A stretch of 31,179 bases of DNA from SOJZ01 sp964556565 (GCA_964556565.1 CAZKWF010000021.1:1-31179); one strand, 5' to 3'; positions 9,072 to 16,819 are shown, numbered from the stretch's first letter. A program made the numbers and translations. The notes: a model not told the origin generated them from the sequence alone.

Positions 9072-9129
9072 GATGGGTAATAAGAAGAAATATAGCTGTC
9101 AGATATGTTTAGAATACATGAACTGTAAG

Positions 9130-9138
9130 TTTATATGA
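9130..9138 (+). promoter_or_regulatory. TATA box for the HTH regulator gene
   Basis: TTTATATGA lies about 38 bp before the ATG at 9172. A transcription start near 9160 would give a short leader consisting mostly of the CTGAGGGGGAG ribosome-binding region. Confidence 0.55.
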
Positions 9139-9171
9139 GACTCTTCCCATGTTTTTACTTCTGAGGGGGAG

Positions 9172-10113
9172 ATGAAGCTGGCGCAGATTCTGAACGCCAC
9201 CGAATTGATTTTAAAGAAAGCTGGCTTCCAAGTTTCTGAAAGATGCACCTCGCGGCCAAGTTGTTTTGATTTTGTAACAAGAAAAGGGGAGAAACGCGTA
9301 TTCATAAAGGTACACTCTGATGTTGGAAAAGTTTCAGCGAGTGATGCTTGTGAAGTTCAAGCAATCTCCGGATGCTTTTCCGCTAACTCTCTCTTCATCT
9401 GCGACAAAACACGCGAAAAGCCCTTAGAAGATGACACTGTCTATTCACGATGTAACATCTATGCAATTACCCTCAAAACACTTGAAGACATTGTCTCTCA
9501 CAAAATGCAGCCGCTTGTAGAGGCTGGTCCAGGAGGCTGCTATGTTAAGCTCAATGGAAACGCCATTAGAAAGAAGAGACTAGAATTGGGCTTATCTGTT
9601 GGCAAGTTAGCAGAGATGATGAGTGTTTCAAGGAGAACTCTATACGGCTACGAAAAAGGCATGGCTAAGGCCTCCGTATCCGCCGCCTACGGCCTTGAAT
9701 GGATTTTAGGCATTCCGGTGGCGCAGTCTATCGACGTGTTTGAATCAGCTCCTCAGGATACAGGATTTTTCGCCACCGCCAAGCGCATAATCATCAAACA
9801 CCACTTTCTACAAACGGTCCTAAAGAAACTTGCTCAGTTTGACTTTGATGCAGCTCCCACCAAAAGAGCTCCCTTCGACTTTATAGCGCGGTCTCCAGAG
9901 GACTCGTTAAACATAGTGGGTGGTGTCCCCCATAAAGGGGAACGAAATGTCGACCAGAGAGCAGAGGAAATTGTGAGCTTCAGCAAAATCGTCAACGCTC
10001 AACCGGTATTTATAACGGATGGTAAACAGGTTCCAAACAACGGCATTTTGACGATTCATCGCGAGGATTTAGAAGAGATAGAACACCCAGAAGAATTCAT
10101 TGCACAATTCTAG
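9172..10113 (+). CDS. Archaeal HTH-type transcriptional regulator
   Basis: A 313-residue protein of the archaeal putative HTH-type regulator family. The centre (about residues 128-172) is a Cro/C1-type helix-turn-helix: KRLELGLSVGKLAEMMSVSR then RTLYGYEKG. The flanks look related to each other. The N-terminal SCFDFVTRKGEKRVFIKV followed by a CD-strand LFICDK resembles the C-terminal APFDFIARSPEDSLNIVGGV followed by PVFITDGK, suggesting an internal duplication of an alpha/beta (nuclease-like) fold around the HTH. Start: ATG with GAGGGGGAG just upstream and a clear TATA box. It converges with rnhB; the two stop codons share CTAG. Targets are unknown. Confidence 0.85.
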   Translation: MKLAQILNATELILKKAGFQVSERCTSRPSCFDFVTRKGEKRVFIKVHSDVGKVSASDACEVQAISGCFSANSLFICDKTREKPLEDDTVYSRCNIYAITLKTLEDIVSHKMQPLVEAGPGGCYVKLNGNAIRKKRLELGLSVGKLAEMMSVSRRTLYGYEKGMAKASVSAAYGLEWILGIPVAQSIDVFESAPQDTGFFATAKRIIIKHHFLQTVLKKLAQFDFDAAPTKRAPFDFIARSPEDSLNIVGGVPHKGERNVDQRAEEIVSFSKIVNAQPVFITDGKQVPNNGILTIHREDLEEIEHPEEFIAQF

Positions 10114-10772
10114 ATTAGCTTTTTCTGTTTTGCTTTAGCTTCTGCCTTAATCCTTTTAGCTGGCTTCCACGATTTACGCACAAAATCTGGGTAAGAGCCA
10201 AACTTTTTTACCCAATTTTCTAGAAACTTGATGGTTTTCGGATCAGTTGGGTAACCACAGCCAAAGTCTCCATGTTTCTTCCTTAACTCAGAAACCGCGC
10301 TGTCACGCTCCACTTTTGCGATGATTGAGGCTGCTGAAACTATAGGGTACTTTGCGTCTGCTTTATGTTCTGATATTATTCTAACCTTGAACGGAACGCC
10401 TTCGATTATGTGATTTCCAAATCGGTCGGCCAACACATCTGAAGCATCTACGTACGCCACATCTGGCTTGAGGGCTTCTACCACTTTAGCCATGGTCTGG
10501 GCTTCAAGTCGATTCAGTCTATGAAGCTTTTTGCCAGTTTCAACCACTCTATCGATGTCCGTTGGAGCCAGCTTTATAACATGAAACTTGAGCGCCAACT
10601 TCTTGACTTCTTTAGCAAGTTGTTCTCGCCTGCGAGGTGAAAGGAGTTTAGAATCTTTCACGCCTAAGCCTATGAGCCTAGGCAAGTCTTTCTCGTCGAG
10701 CAAAACACCTGCGATGGCAAGAGGTCCAATTGCTGCCCCACGACCGGCATCGTCAACTCCAGCTATTTTCAC
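10110..10772 (-). CDS. rnhB: Ribonuclease HII
   Basis: Cleaves RNA in RNA/DNA hybrids and at misincorporated ribonucleotides. It has about 220 residues, normal for archaeal RNase HII. The active-site entry motif reads GVDDAGRG, with Asp in place of the more usual Glu of the DEAGRG motif. Later acids are in VAYVDASDV and KADAKYPIVSAASIIAKVERD. A basic Lys-rich C-terminal tail follows. The TTG at 10781 is possible, but the GTG at 10772 gives the family-typical start and places AAAGGT about nine bases upstream. It is convergent with the HTH regulator; both stops are built from the same CTAG. A THEP1-like NTPase lies upstream in the same direction. Confidence 0.93.
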   Translation of the reverse strand: MKIAGVDDAGRGAAIGPLAIAGVLLDEKDLPRLIGLGVKDSKLLSPRRREQLAKEVKKLALKFHVIKLAPTDIDRVVETGKKLHRLNRLEAQTMAKVVEALKPDVAYVDASDVLADRFGNHIIEGVPFKVRIISEHKADAKYPIVSAASIIAKVERDSAVSELRKKHGDFGCGYPTDPKTIKFLENWVKKFGSYPDFVRKSWKPAKRIKAEAKAKQKKLI

Positions 10773-10806
10773 ATTCAACAACCTTTATCAACAATTGACA
10801 TAAATG

Positions 10807-11355
10807 CTAAGATGACTTCTTTAAAGACTGAACGACTTTATCGATAATAACATTGTGGAGGCCTTCTCGGTTTTCATATGTTACCTCTAGGATTTCCGCG
10901 TCCTCTCTCTCCTTGATGGTGTTGATCAGTGGATCCCGTGCTCTAAAATGGATGGTTCCCACCACTGGCTTACTGCTTCTTATCGCTTGATCAACTGCTT
11001 TCTTAAACCCGAGTGAAAAGAGCTCCATAGATCCTATCTCGTCCACGACGATTATGTCCGCGTCTATTGTAGCATTGAGAATGGAACTCGCCCCAATAGC
11101 GTTTAGATCGCTCAAATTTACTCGATACTTGCTGACTCGAGGACCAGTAGGCTGAGTTACATGAGCCAACCAGCCTCTTTGCCCAGTGTGAAAATCAACT
11201 ATTTCAAAACCCACACGAACTCCTCGTTCGCGAACCTCACGACTGATCATGCCGCCAACCTTATACCCTTTAGCCTTTAAAACGTCGACAGCTCGAAGTA
11301 GAACGCTTGTTTTACCGACACCGGGACGTCCAGTTATAAATACAAGTCGCTTCAA
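10807..11355 (-). CDS. THEP1-type nucleoside-triphosphatase
   Basis: A 182-residue P-loop NTPase of the THEP1 family, which hydrolyses nucleoside triphosphates in vitro; its cellular role is not settled. The Walker A motif GRPGVGKTS starts at about residue 9. The Walker B region is IIVVDEIGSMELF near residues 101-113. The KGYKVGGMISREVRERG segment is characteristic. The TTG start at 11355 has AGGTGA six bases before it, which decides the start over alternatives. It is codirectional with rnhB (25-35 bp apart) and divergent from trm1. Confidence 0.88.
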   Translation of the reverse strand: MKRLVFITGRPGVGKTSVLLRAVDVLKAKGYKVGGMISREVRERGVRVGFEIVDFHTGQRGWLAHVTQPTGPRVSKYRVNLSDLNAIGASSILNATIDADIIVVDEIGSMELFSLGFKKAVDQAIRSSKPVVGTIHFRARDPLINTIKEREDAEILEVTYENREGLHNVIIDKVVQSLKKSS

Positions 11356-11391
11356 GCACGTTCACCTGAAATTTCCCTTTTTTCATAAACC

Positions 11392-11400
11392 AATATAAAG
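11392..11400 (+). promoter_or_regulatory. TATA box for trm1 (leaderless)
   Basis: AATATAAAG is centred 28 bp before the TTG at 11424. Transcription would therefore start at or next to the initiation codon, giving a leaderless mRNA. No Shine-Dalgarno sequence is present and the nearest ATG (11420) is out of frame, supporting TTG at 11424. Confidence 0.55.
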
Positions 11401-11423
11401 AAGGATATTAACGACTTTTATGT

Positions 11424-12671
11424 TTGACAGAAACTTCGGGGTTTGTAGAGTTGAGTTTAGGTTTTCCCACAGAAGTTGTGAAGGAGGGGAAGACAAGCGT
11501 TGTGGTGCCTAAACTTGAGGCATATGTGAAAGAGCCTTGGGAATACGCTCCGTCTAAGGCGCCAGTGTTCTACAACCCGGTTATGAAATTGAACAGGGAC
11601 GTAGCAGTTTTGGCGTTGCAAGTGTATCAATCAACGGCGGGAAGAGAGATTTCTGTTTGCGCGCCCTTGGCAGGCTGTGGCATTCGAGGCGTCAGATTCG
11701 CAATGGAGGTTGAAGGTGTTCTGAAAATCGTTATGAATGATATCAACCCAAGAGCAGCCCAACTTGCTCAATTCAATGTTGGATACAACAAGCTGGTTGA
11801 GCGCGTCTCTGTAATGAACGAGGATGCGAATCTTCTTTTGAGCCAGTATGCAGCGCCTCGCAAAAGGTTCGACTTAATTGATGTTGATCCTTTTGGGTCT
11901 CCAGCGCCATATTTGGATGCGGCGATCCGCGCTCTTCGTGACGGCGGTCTGCTGGCTTTAACCGCTACTGATATGGCTCCTTTATGTGGTGTTCATCCTA
12001 GGGCTTGCGTCCGAAAATATGGCGGAAAACCTCTGCGAACTGAGTATTGTCACGAGTTAGCCGTCCGTCTTTTAGTTGGATGCTTAGGGATGATGGCGGC
12101 AAAGCATGATGTTGCAATTAAGGTTCTATTCAGTCACAGCGCGGATCATTACATTAGAGCATATGTTCTTACTAATTACGGCGCAAGAGAAGCCGACAAG
12201 AGTGTTCAAACGATGGGATACATTCTCCACTGCTTTGCGTGTTTTCATAGAGAAGCAATCGAAGGAATGTTTTCCCCCTTAGAACGAAAGTGTCCTGAAT
12301 GTGGGTCTAAGCTGAATGTTGCAGGTCCATTGTGGCTAGGCAAGTTGTTTGATGAAGATTTTTGCTCATTGATGGAGAAGGAGGCTTACGGGAGAAGACT
12401 GAAAGAGAAAAGGATTCTTAAGCTGTTGTCTTTGACCCAAGATGAGATCGAAGCACCAATCACTTATTATGTGGTTGACAAAATCTGTGACAAATTCAAT
12501 GTGCCCATTCCACCATTGATCAACGTGATTAGTGAGCTTAAAAGTGCAGGTTTTCAAGCTGTGCCGACACATTTCAGCAGTAGAGGCGTTAGATCAGATG
12601 CTCCTGCAAAGGTTATGAAAGAATATGTGATAAAATGCGCACAAATACACAAAGAAATTTCTGGCCAATAG
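11424..12671 (+). CDS. trm1: tRNA (guanine(26)-N2)-dimethyltransferase
   Basis: Dimethylates G26 of tRNA using SAM. The protein has 415 residues, in the family range. The KAPVFYNPVMKLNRDVAVLA block near residue 45 and CAPLAGCGIRGVRFA (SAM motif I) are diagnostic. The catalytic-type DVDPFGSPAPYLDAA lies near residue 154. A C-terminal zinc-ribbon-like region has CFACF and KCPECGSKL. A TTG start with a TATA box 28 bp upstream points to leaderless translation. The gene is divergent from the NTPase. No anomalies are seen. Confidence 0.95.
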   Translation: MTETSGFVELSLGFPTEVVKEGKTSVVVPKLEAYVKEPWEYAPSKAPVFYNPVMKLNRDVAVLALQVYQSTAGREISVCAPLAGCGIRGVRFAMEVEGVLKIVMNDINPRAAQLAQFNVGYNKLVERVSVMNEDANLLLSQYAAPRKRFDLIDVDPFGSPAPYLDAAIRALRDGGLLALTATDMAPLCGVHPRACVRKYGGKPLRTEYCHELAVRLLVGCLGMMAAKHDVAIKVLFSHSADHYIRAYVLTNYGAREADKSVQTMGYILHCFACFHREAIEGMFSPLERKCPECGSKLNVAGPLWLGKLFDEDFCSLMEKEAYGRRLKEKRILKLLSLTQDEIEAPITYYVVDKICDKFNVPIPPLINVISELKSAGFQAVPTHFSSRGVRSDAPAKVMKEYVIKCAQIHKEISGQ

Positions 12672-12720
12672 TCTTCATTTTTGATTGTTATCTTTTCTTG
12701 GGGTTCATGGACAAACCGCG

Positions 12721-12742
12721 TGCATAGCAAAATGCTAAAGCA
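12721..12742 (+). promoter_or_regulatory. Inverted repeat touching the rhomboid TATA box (possible operator)
   Basis: TGC-A-TAGCA-AAA-TGCTA-AA-GCA is an interrupted inverted repeat with eight paired positions on each side. It runs straight into the TATA-like CATATATGA at 12741. Its placement fits a repressor or activator site for the rhomboid gene. No regulator is identified. Confidence 0.35.
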
Positions 12743-12764
12743 TATATGATGATTAGACTCTCCA

Positions 12765-13466
12765 TTGTTACAGTGGGATACTGTGTTTCCTCTGTATGAT
12801 GAGAATCCAACCAAAACCCGACCTTATGTAACATGGATATTGATCGCCGCGAACGTTGTTGTATTTGTATTGCAACTGAGTAGAGGATTTGCAGACGCAG
12901 ACTTTTTTGAATACGGTGCAGTTCCAGACTATCTAATGCAAGGTCAAAGCCTCTATACGCTTTTTACTTCGATGTTTATGCACGGTGGCTTCTTACATAT
13001 TATCGGGAACATGTTGTATCTCTTCATTTTCGGGGATAATGTGGAGGACAGGTTTGGCCATGTCAAGTTTCTGATTTTATACTTGGTGTTTGGAGTTGCG
13101 TCGGGTATAGCTCATTCTTGGATAATCTTTCAGTTTAATCCCTCTGTAGCATGGATTCCAGCTGTAGGCGCTTCAGGAGCCATATCCGGCGTATTAGGCG
13201 CCTATATACTATTCTACCCAAGAGCCAATGTCGTCACGCTGGTATTCTTAGGATATTTTGCCACTACAGTGAAGATAAAATCGGTCTTCTATCTGGGATT
13301 TTGGTTCCTTCTTCAATTTTTTTCAGGCGTCTTTGATCCGTATGGCGGCGTAGCGTACTGGGCGCATATCGGCGGCTTCGTAGTTGGACTGCTCGTTGCC
13401 TTCTTGTTCAAGATAACTGCTTCTCAGAAGAGATTACCGGAGAGAGCATTTAATCTCGTCAGCTGA
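12765..13466 (+). CDS. Rhomboid family intramembrane serine protease
   Basis: Cleaves transmembrane substrates within the membrane using a Ser-His dyad. It has 233 residues and six to seven hydrophobic segments. The HGGFLHIIGNMLYLFIFG block (about residues 76-93) is the classic rhomboid TM2 motif. The nucleophile is in GASGAISG near residue 141, and the catalytic His is in YWAHIGGF near residue 203. The TTG at 12765 sits about 20 bp after a TATA-like box. The GTG at 12783 would give MFPLYDENPTKTRP, the usual rhomboid start, and is equally likely or better. A T-rich stretch after the stop may terminate it. It is the second intramembrane protease of this window. Confidence 0.93.
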   Translation: MLQWDTVFPLYDENPTKTRPYVTWILIAANVVVFVLQLSRGFADADFFEYGAVPDYLMQGQSLYTLFTSMFMHGGFLHIIGNMLYLFIFGDNVEDRFGHVKFLILYLVFGVASGIAHSWIIFQFNPSVAWIPAVGASGAISGVLGAYILFYPRANVVTLVFLGYFATTVKIKSVFYLGFWFLLQFFSGVFDPYGGVAYWAHIGGFVVGLLVAFLFKITASQKRLPERAFNLVS

Positions 13467-13521
13467 TAACCTTTTTTCGAAAAGATATATGCATGTAAGC
13501 GTGTCACGTTCAAATCCCATT

Positions 13522-13596
13522 ATGTCAAGGGCAGATGGTTTTCCAAAATTCTATCAGTTCTTTGAACACGCACGTGAACTGTTACAACAAAATTGA
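13522..13596 (+). CDS. Possible 24-residue micro-ORF
   Basis: An ATG-initiated frame encodes MSRADGFPKFYQFFEHAREL followed by LQQN. A TATA-like AAGATATATG lies near 13480, so a transcript starting about 12 bp before this ATG is plausible. It lies in the 232-bp gap between the rhomboid gene and alaX. No family is recognised; it could be a remnant, a leader or chance. Confidence 0.15.
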   Translation: MSRADGFPKFYQFFEHARELLQQN

Positions 13597-13656
13597 AACT
13601 ACTGATTTGTGACAACTATTTCAACTTGACAGCTGAAAATATGGAATGCAGTTCCA

Positions 13657-13665
13657 CTTATAAAC
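13657..13665 (+). promoter_or_regulatory. TATA box for alaX
   Basis: CTTATAAAC lies about 38 bp before the ATG at 13699. The predicted transcript start near 13686 would begin at the G-run of a small GGGG-TTAT-CCCC hairpin that abuts the start codon. Confidence 0.5.
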
Positions 13666-13698
13666 TACAAACGTTACATTGTCAAGGGGGTTATCCCC

Positions 13699-14427
13699 AT
13701 GACTGAAGCATTATATTTAGAGGATAGTTACCGCAGAGAGTGCGATGCCACTGTAGTCTCCGTCAAAGATGGAAAATATGTAATTTTGAACCAAACAATC
13801 TTCTATCCCAAGGGTGGAGGTCAACCATGGGACACCGGGAAAATCAAGAAAGGAAATGAAATATACAATGTTGTTTACGTTGGCAAGTTCTCTGGAGAGA
13901 TATCTCATGAGACTGAAGGCGCTGGCTTGAAAGAAGGAGACAATGTGCATTGCGTCCTGAATTGGGGACGAAGATACAAACTTATGCGAAGCCATACTGC
14001 AGCTCACGTATTCGCTTCACTTCTGTGCACAGGCACAGGAGCCCTCGTCACTGGCAACCAGCTTGAGGAAAACAAGATTCGTTTCGATTTTAACTTGGAA
14101 GAGTACGATCGAGAAATCCTTGACAAATACATAGATAAGGCGAACGAACTGTTCAGAAAAGGTATGCTAGTAAAATGGTATGAGCTTCCCAGAGAAGAAG
14201 CCCTAAAAATTCCAGGCGTAATAAAAATGGCCAAGGCCCTCCCACCGAACATCCCCTATCTCCGCATTGTCGAGATAGTCGGTGTGGATATGCAAGCAGA
14301 TGGGGGAACCCACGTCAAAAACCTGAAAGAGGTTGGGCAGATAAAATTGCTTAAAACTGAAAACAAGGGTAAACATAACCGGCGAGTCTACTTCACACTT
14401 ACTCGTGGGTATCCTCAACTGGCATGA
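13699..14427 (+). CDS. AlaX-type alanyl-tRNA editing protein
   Basis: A free-standing homologue of the AlaRS editing domain, expected to deacylate mischarged tRNA-Ala (Ser- or Gly-tRNA-Ala) in trans. It has 242 residues, the AlaX-M size class. An N-terminal beta-barrel region has the GGGQPWDTG motif (about residues 38-46). The zinc motif HTAAH lies near residue 99. The second half of the metal site reads DGGTH near residue 199, where many members have CGGTH, so the usual Cys ligand appears to be Asp. The start is ATG, preceded by AAGGGGG inside a short GC hairpin. The 3' end overlaps the convergent winged-helix gene by 29 bp. Confidence 0.9.
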   Translation: MTEALYLEDSYRRECDATVVSVKDGKYVILNQTIFYPKGGGQPWDTGKIKKGNEIYNVVYVGKFSGEISHETEGAGLKEGDNVHCVLNWGRRYKLMRSHTAAHVFASLLCTGTGALVTGNQLEENKIRFDFNLEEYDREILDKYIDKANELFRKGMLVKWYELPREEALKIPGVIKMAKALPPNIPYLRIVEIVGVDMQADGGTHVKNLKEVGQIKLLKTENKGKHNRRVYFTLTRGYPQLA

Positions 14428-14767
14428 GACGCTCATGTGGTAGGTGCTTGTTCAGTAATAATCGATTTAGAAGGCGGACTAGTAGAAAGTCAAAGGTTTT
14501 GCCCCACAAAAGCCATTTTAACTTATGGTAGATGTGCAGTAGCTGTAATCCTTTTTCAGTAGTTTGATAGAATGTTTCGCTTGTCTTTTCCACTTTTAGC
14601 AGCTTCAGTTCCATCAAGGCACATAAGTAGTTGTTCAAGATTACGTGGTCCAAGTTACACCTGTACATGATCTCCGTTTTCTTGATTCCTTCAGCTGCCG
14701 CTCGGAGTATATTGACAGCTGTGTCGAGTTCGTTGCTTTCTCCCGTTCTGTTGCACCCCTGCGTCAA
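14399..14767 (-). CDS. Winged-helix DNA-binding protein
   Basis: A 122-residue protein resembling small archaeal winged-helix regulators. The N-terminal half has the typical pattern: NILRAAAEGIKKTEIMYRCN then NLDHVILNNYLCALMELKLL (recognition region), a beta wing at VEKTSETFYQTTEKG, then a dimerisation-type helix. The TTG at 14767 is the only reasonable start upstream of the first helix; it lies opposite the upstream part of the EamA transporter reading frame. Promoters of these two genes would face each other across about 100 bp, so it may regulate the transporter. Target and effector are unknown. Confidence 0.65.
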   Translation of the reverse strand: MTQGCNRTGESNELDTAVNILRAAAEGIKKTEIMYRCNLDHVILNNYLCALMELKLLKVEKTSETFYQTTEKGLQLLHIYHKLKWLLWGKTFDFLLVRLLNRLLLNKHLPHERLMPVEDTHE

Positions 14768-14916
14768 ACCACATGTTCCCCATTCGCTGCAAAGACTATA
14801 ATCGTTATTTCAATTTCGGGAATGTAGCAGAACTGATAGTAAGAGAACTAAAATATACTAGAAGCATCGCCCTTACTGTTTTACACAAACTAGACGCAAA
14901 CGCATGTGTGATAAGT

Positions 14917-15813
14917 ATGATCGGGGAACTTGCAGCCTTAGGTGCCGCACTCTGCTGGACAGTGTCAGCGGCATTATACAAGGTAGCGTTGTCAGATGCG
15001 AAGCCTGTTTCAGCTAATATTTCACGGTGCATATCTACAACCGTGTTCTTCATCGCATGCTTAGGAGTGACGGGGAGGTTGCAGTATCTAGCGGCTCTGC
15101 GAGTGGATTCGTTGCTTTTGGCTGGTCTCAGCGGAGTTATTGGTTTGTGCGTCGGTGATACTTTGTACATGTTGAGTTTGAAGTTGGTTGGCGTTTCCAG
15201 AGCGGTTCCTGTCACGTGCACGTACCCGTTGTTTACCATGTTGTTTGCGGCTTGGTTCTTCAGCGAAGAAATCACATTGTTTGTGTTGGTGGGTGCCGTA
15301 CTCATAGTTGTGGGTATATGGTTAATCAGTCAAGAGAAGGGTAAGTCAGGTGGAATGGCAAGGAATGTGTTATTCAAGGGTATTTTCGTTGGATTCATTA
15401 TTGCGGTAGTGTGGGCGGTGAGTATAGCCCTTATGGATGAGGCTCTAGTGCTTTCTGAACTGGCTATTTTGGACGCTGCGTTTGTCGTGAACACGGTTAG
15501 GCTGTTGGCGACTACTTTTTCTTTGCTGGCTATTTCTCCCTTTTTTGACCGTCAATTAGGTTTCTTGAAGTTGAAGAGGAGAACGTGGGTTATTCTCGCC
15601 TTAGGTGGGATTGTAGCGTTGGGCTTAGGCTGGGTTTTGTTGGCTGTAAGTCTTTTGGATATTCCAGCTTCTTATGCGGTTCCGATTTCTTCCGTGTCTC
15701 CACTTTTTGCAACCCTGTTTGGAGCCTTTTTGTTGAAAGAGAGAGTTACCATTAGAATCTTTGTTGGGTCAGTTTTCATAGTCTTGGGGACGTTTGTATT
15801 ATTCGTTGTGTAA
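14917..15813 (+). CDS. EamA/DMT-family transporter
   Basis: A ten-helix drug/metabolite-type transporter of about 298 residues with two EamA repeats. The first begins GELAALGAALCWTVSAALYK and ends near LVGAVLIVVGIWL; the second begins KGIFVGFIIAVVWAVSIALM and ends FVGSVFIVLGTFVLF. The frame is open upstream to 14773, but the ATG at 14917 gives the family-typical start. A TATA-like TAAAATATACT lies near 14850, about 65 bp before it. The substrate cannot be predicted. The coding strand is very G/T-rich in the second half (48 of 60 bases at 15601-15660), partly because of hydrophobic codons. It converges with fumB. Confidence 0.85.
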   Translation: MIGELAALGAALCWTVSAALYKVALSDAKPVSANISRCISTTVFFIACLGVTGRLQYLAALRVDSLLLAGLSGVIGLCVGDTLYMLSLKLVGVSRAVPVTCTYPLFTMLFAAWFFSEEITLFVLVGAVLIVVGIWLISQEKGKSGGMARNVLFKGIFVGFIIAVVWAVSIALMDEALVLSELAILDAAFVVNTVRLLATTFSLLAISPFFDRQLGFLKLKRRTWVILALGGIVALGLGWVLLAVSLLDIPASYAVPISSVSPLFATLFGAFLLKERVTIRIFVGSVFIVLGTFVLFVV

Positions 15814-15862
15814 ATTGACGGTTCGGTTTAGCCACCTTGTGAATGGCATACGGAGATTCGGA

Positions 15863-16462
15863 TTATATGCCGAGTTTTTCATAAATCTTCGGTCTGTTTT
15901 CTTCCACTTTCTTCCGAACGTCTTCGAACAGGTTGTTTCCATGCGAGTCGATTGCAACGGCTAGAGGACCGAAGTCTTCAACTTCTAGAATCCATAATGC
16001 CTCTGGCATTCCTAGGTCAAACCATTCCACGCTTTTCACGTTCTTTACCGCCCTTGCTGCAAGGACGGCTGCTCCGCCTGTGAAGGCTCCATATACTGCT
16101 CCGTATTTTTTCATGGCATCAGTAGTTTTTTTGCCCATTCCACCCTTTCCTATTACCACTCGGACTTTGTAGCTTTTGATGAATTCGTCTTCGAACAGGT
16201 CCATGCGTGTGCTTGTTGTTGGGCCTGCTGCGACTATTGTCCATTTGTCATTTTCTTTTTTTACTATGGGTCCGCAGTGGAAGACTGCTAGTCCCTGTGG
16301 GTTGATGGGCATCTTTTTGCCTTGTTTGTAGTAGTCTAGCGCTCTTTTGTGGGCGCTGTCTCGGGCTGTGAATATGATTCCTGTGATGTAGATGACATCG
16401 TTTACTTTCAGTTTTCTTACGTCTTCTTCTGCGATTGGGGTTTTCAGTTTGTAAGTCGCCAC
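15863..16462 (-). CDS. fumB: Fumarate hydratase class I, beta (C-terminal) subunit
   Basis: The C-terminal subunit of the two-subunit, iron-sulfur class I fumarase that interconverts fumarate and malate. It has 199 residues, the usual size. The conserved block AAGPTTSTRMD (about residue 78) and the VVIGKGGMG segment (about residue 103) are diagnostic. A GTG start gives MATYKLKTPIA, which is typical. There is no strong ribosome-binding site. The alpha subunit gene lies about 2 kb away in the same direction, separated by a small basic-protein gene (minus) and a radical SAM gene (plus), whereas these subunits are usually adjacent. The coding strand is A/C-rich at its 5' end. Confidence 0.93.
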   Translation of the reverse strand: MATYKLKTPIAEEDVRKLKVNDVIYITGIIFTARDSAHKRALDYYKQGKKMPINPQGLAVFHCGPIVKKENDKWTIVAAGPTTSTRMDLFEDEFIKSYKVRVVIGKGGMGKKTTDAMKKYGAVYGAFTGGAAVLAARAVKNVKSVEWFDLGMPEALWILEVEDFGPLAVAIDSHGNNLFEDVRKKVEENRPKIYEKLGI

Positions 16463-16657
16463 TCTAATACACCATGTTATTAACTAGTAGAGTATGTGAT
16501 GCCTGGAAAGAAGCAAATTAGCTTTTTGGTTTCTCAACTATTCAGCAACACACATTCCACAATTCCGATTAGTTCCTTTGGTTCAGCAACAGCTTTCCGT
16601 ATTTCTCACTTCAAAAAATTGTAAAGATTCGTAAACTAAAGATTTAAGCATCTTTTG

Positions 16658-16819
16658 TTATTTCCGTTTCATCTTGCTTTTCTTTTTCCGTTTACCCAAG
16701 TCATCAAGCTTTTTCATCCACGCTCCTCTAACGTAAATCGCCCCAACCCCTGGTTCCAAGATTGCCCCAACGCCAGTATCTTTTCGTTTCCTCTTCTTCC
16801 TCGACTTTCTGCGAGACAT
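16658..16819 (-). CDS. Small basic protein, 53 residues, unknown function
   Basis: A short gene that length-filtered gene callers would miss. The protein starts MSRRKSRKKRKRKDTGVGAI, continues LEPGVGAIYVRGAWMKKLDD and ends in a second Lys/Arg cluster. It therefore has basic tails of about 13 residues at each end around a hydrophobic centre with a tandem GVGAI-x-x repeat, likely a beta hairpin. The ATG is preceded by GGAGAG seven bases away, and a TATA-like TTTTTATG lies about 45 bp upstream. A nucleic-acid-binding role (RNA, ribosome or chromatin) is an inference from charge only. It sits between the two fumarase subunit genes, divergent from the radical SAM gene. Confidence 0.6.
   Translation of the reverse strand: MSRRKSRKKRKRKDTGVGAILEPGVGAIYVRGAWMKKLDDLGKRKKKSKMKRK

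Noticed and set aside
14805..15305. 166-residue minus-strand frame
   Set aside because: Lies wholly antisense to the EamA transporter, has no family features and no ribosome-binding site; composition reflects the opposite strand.
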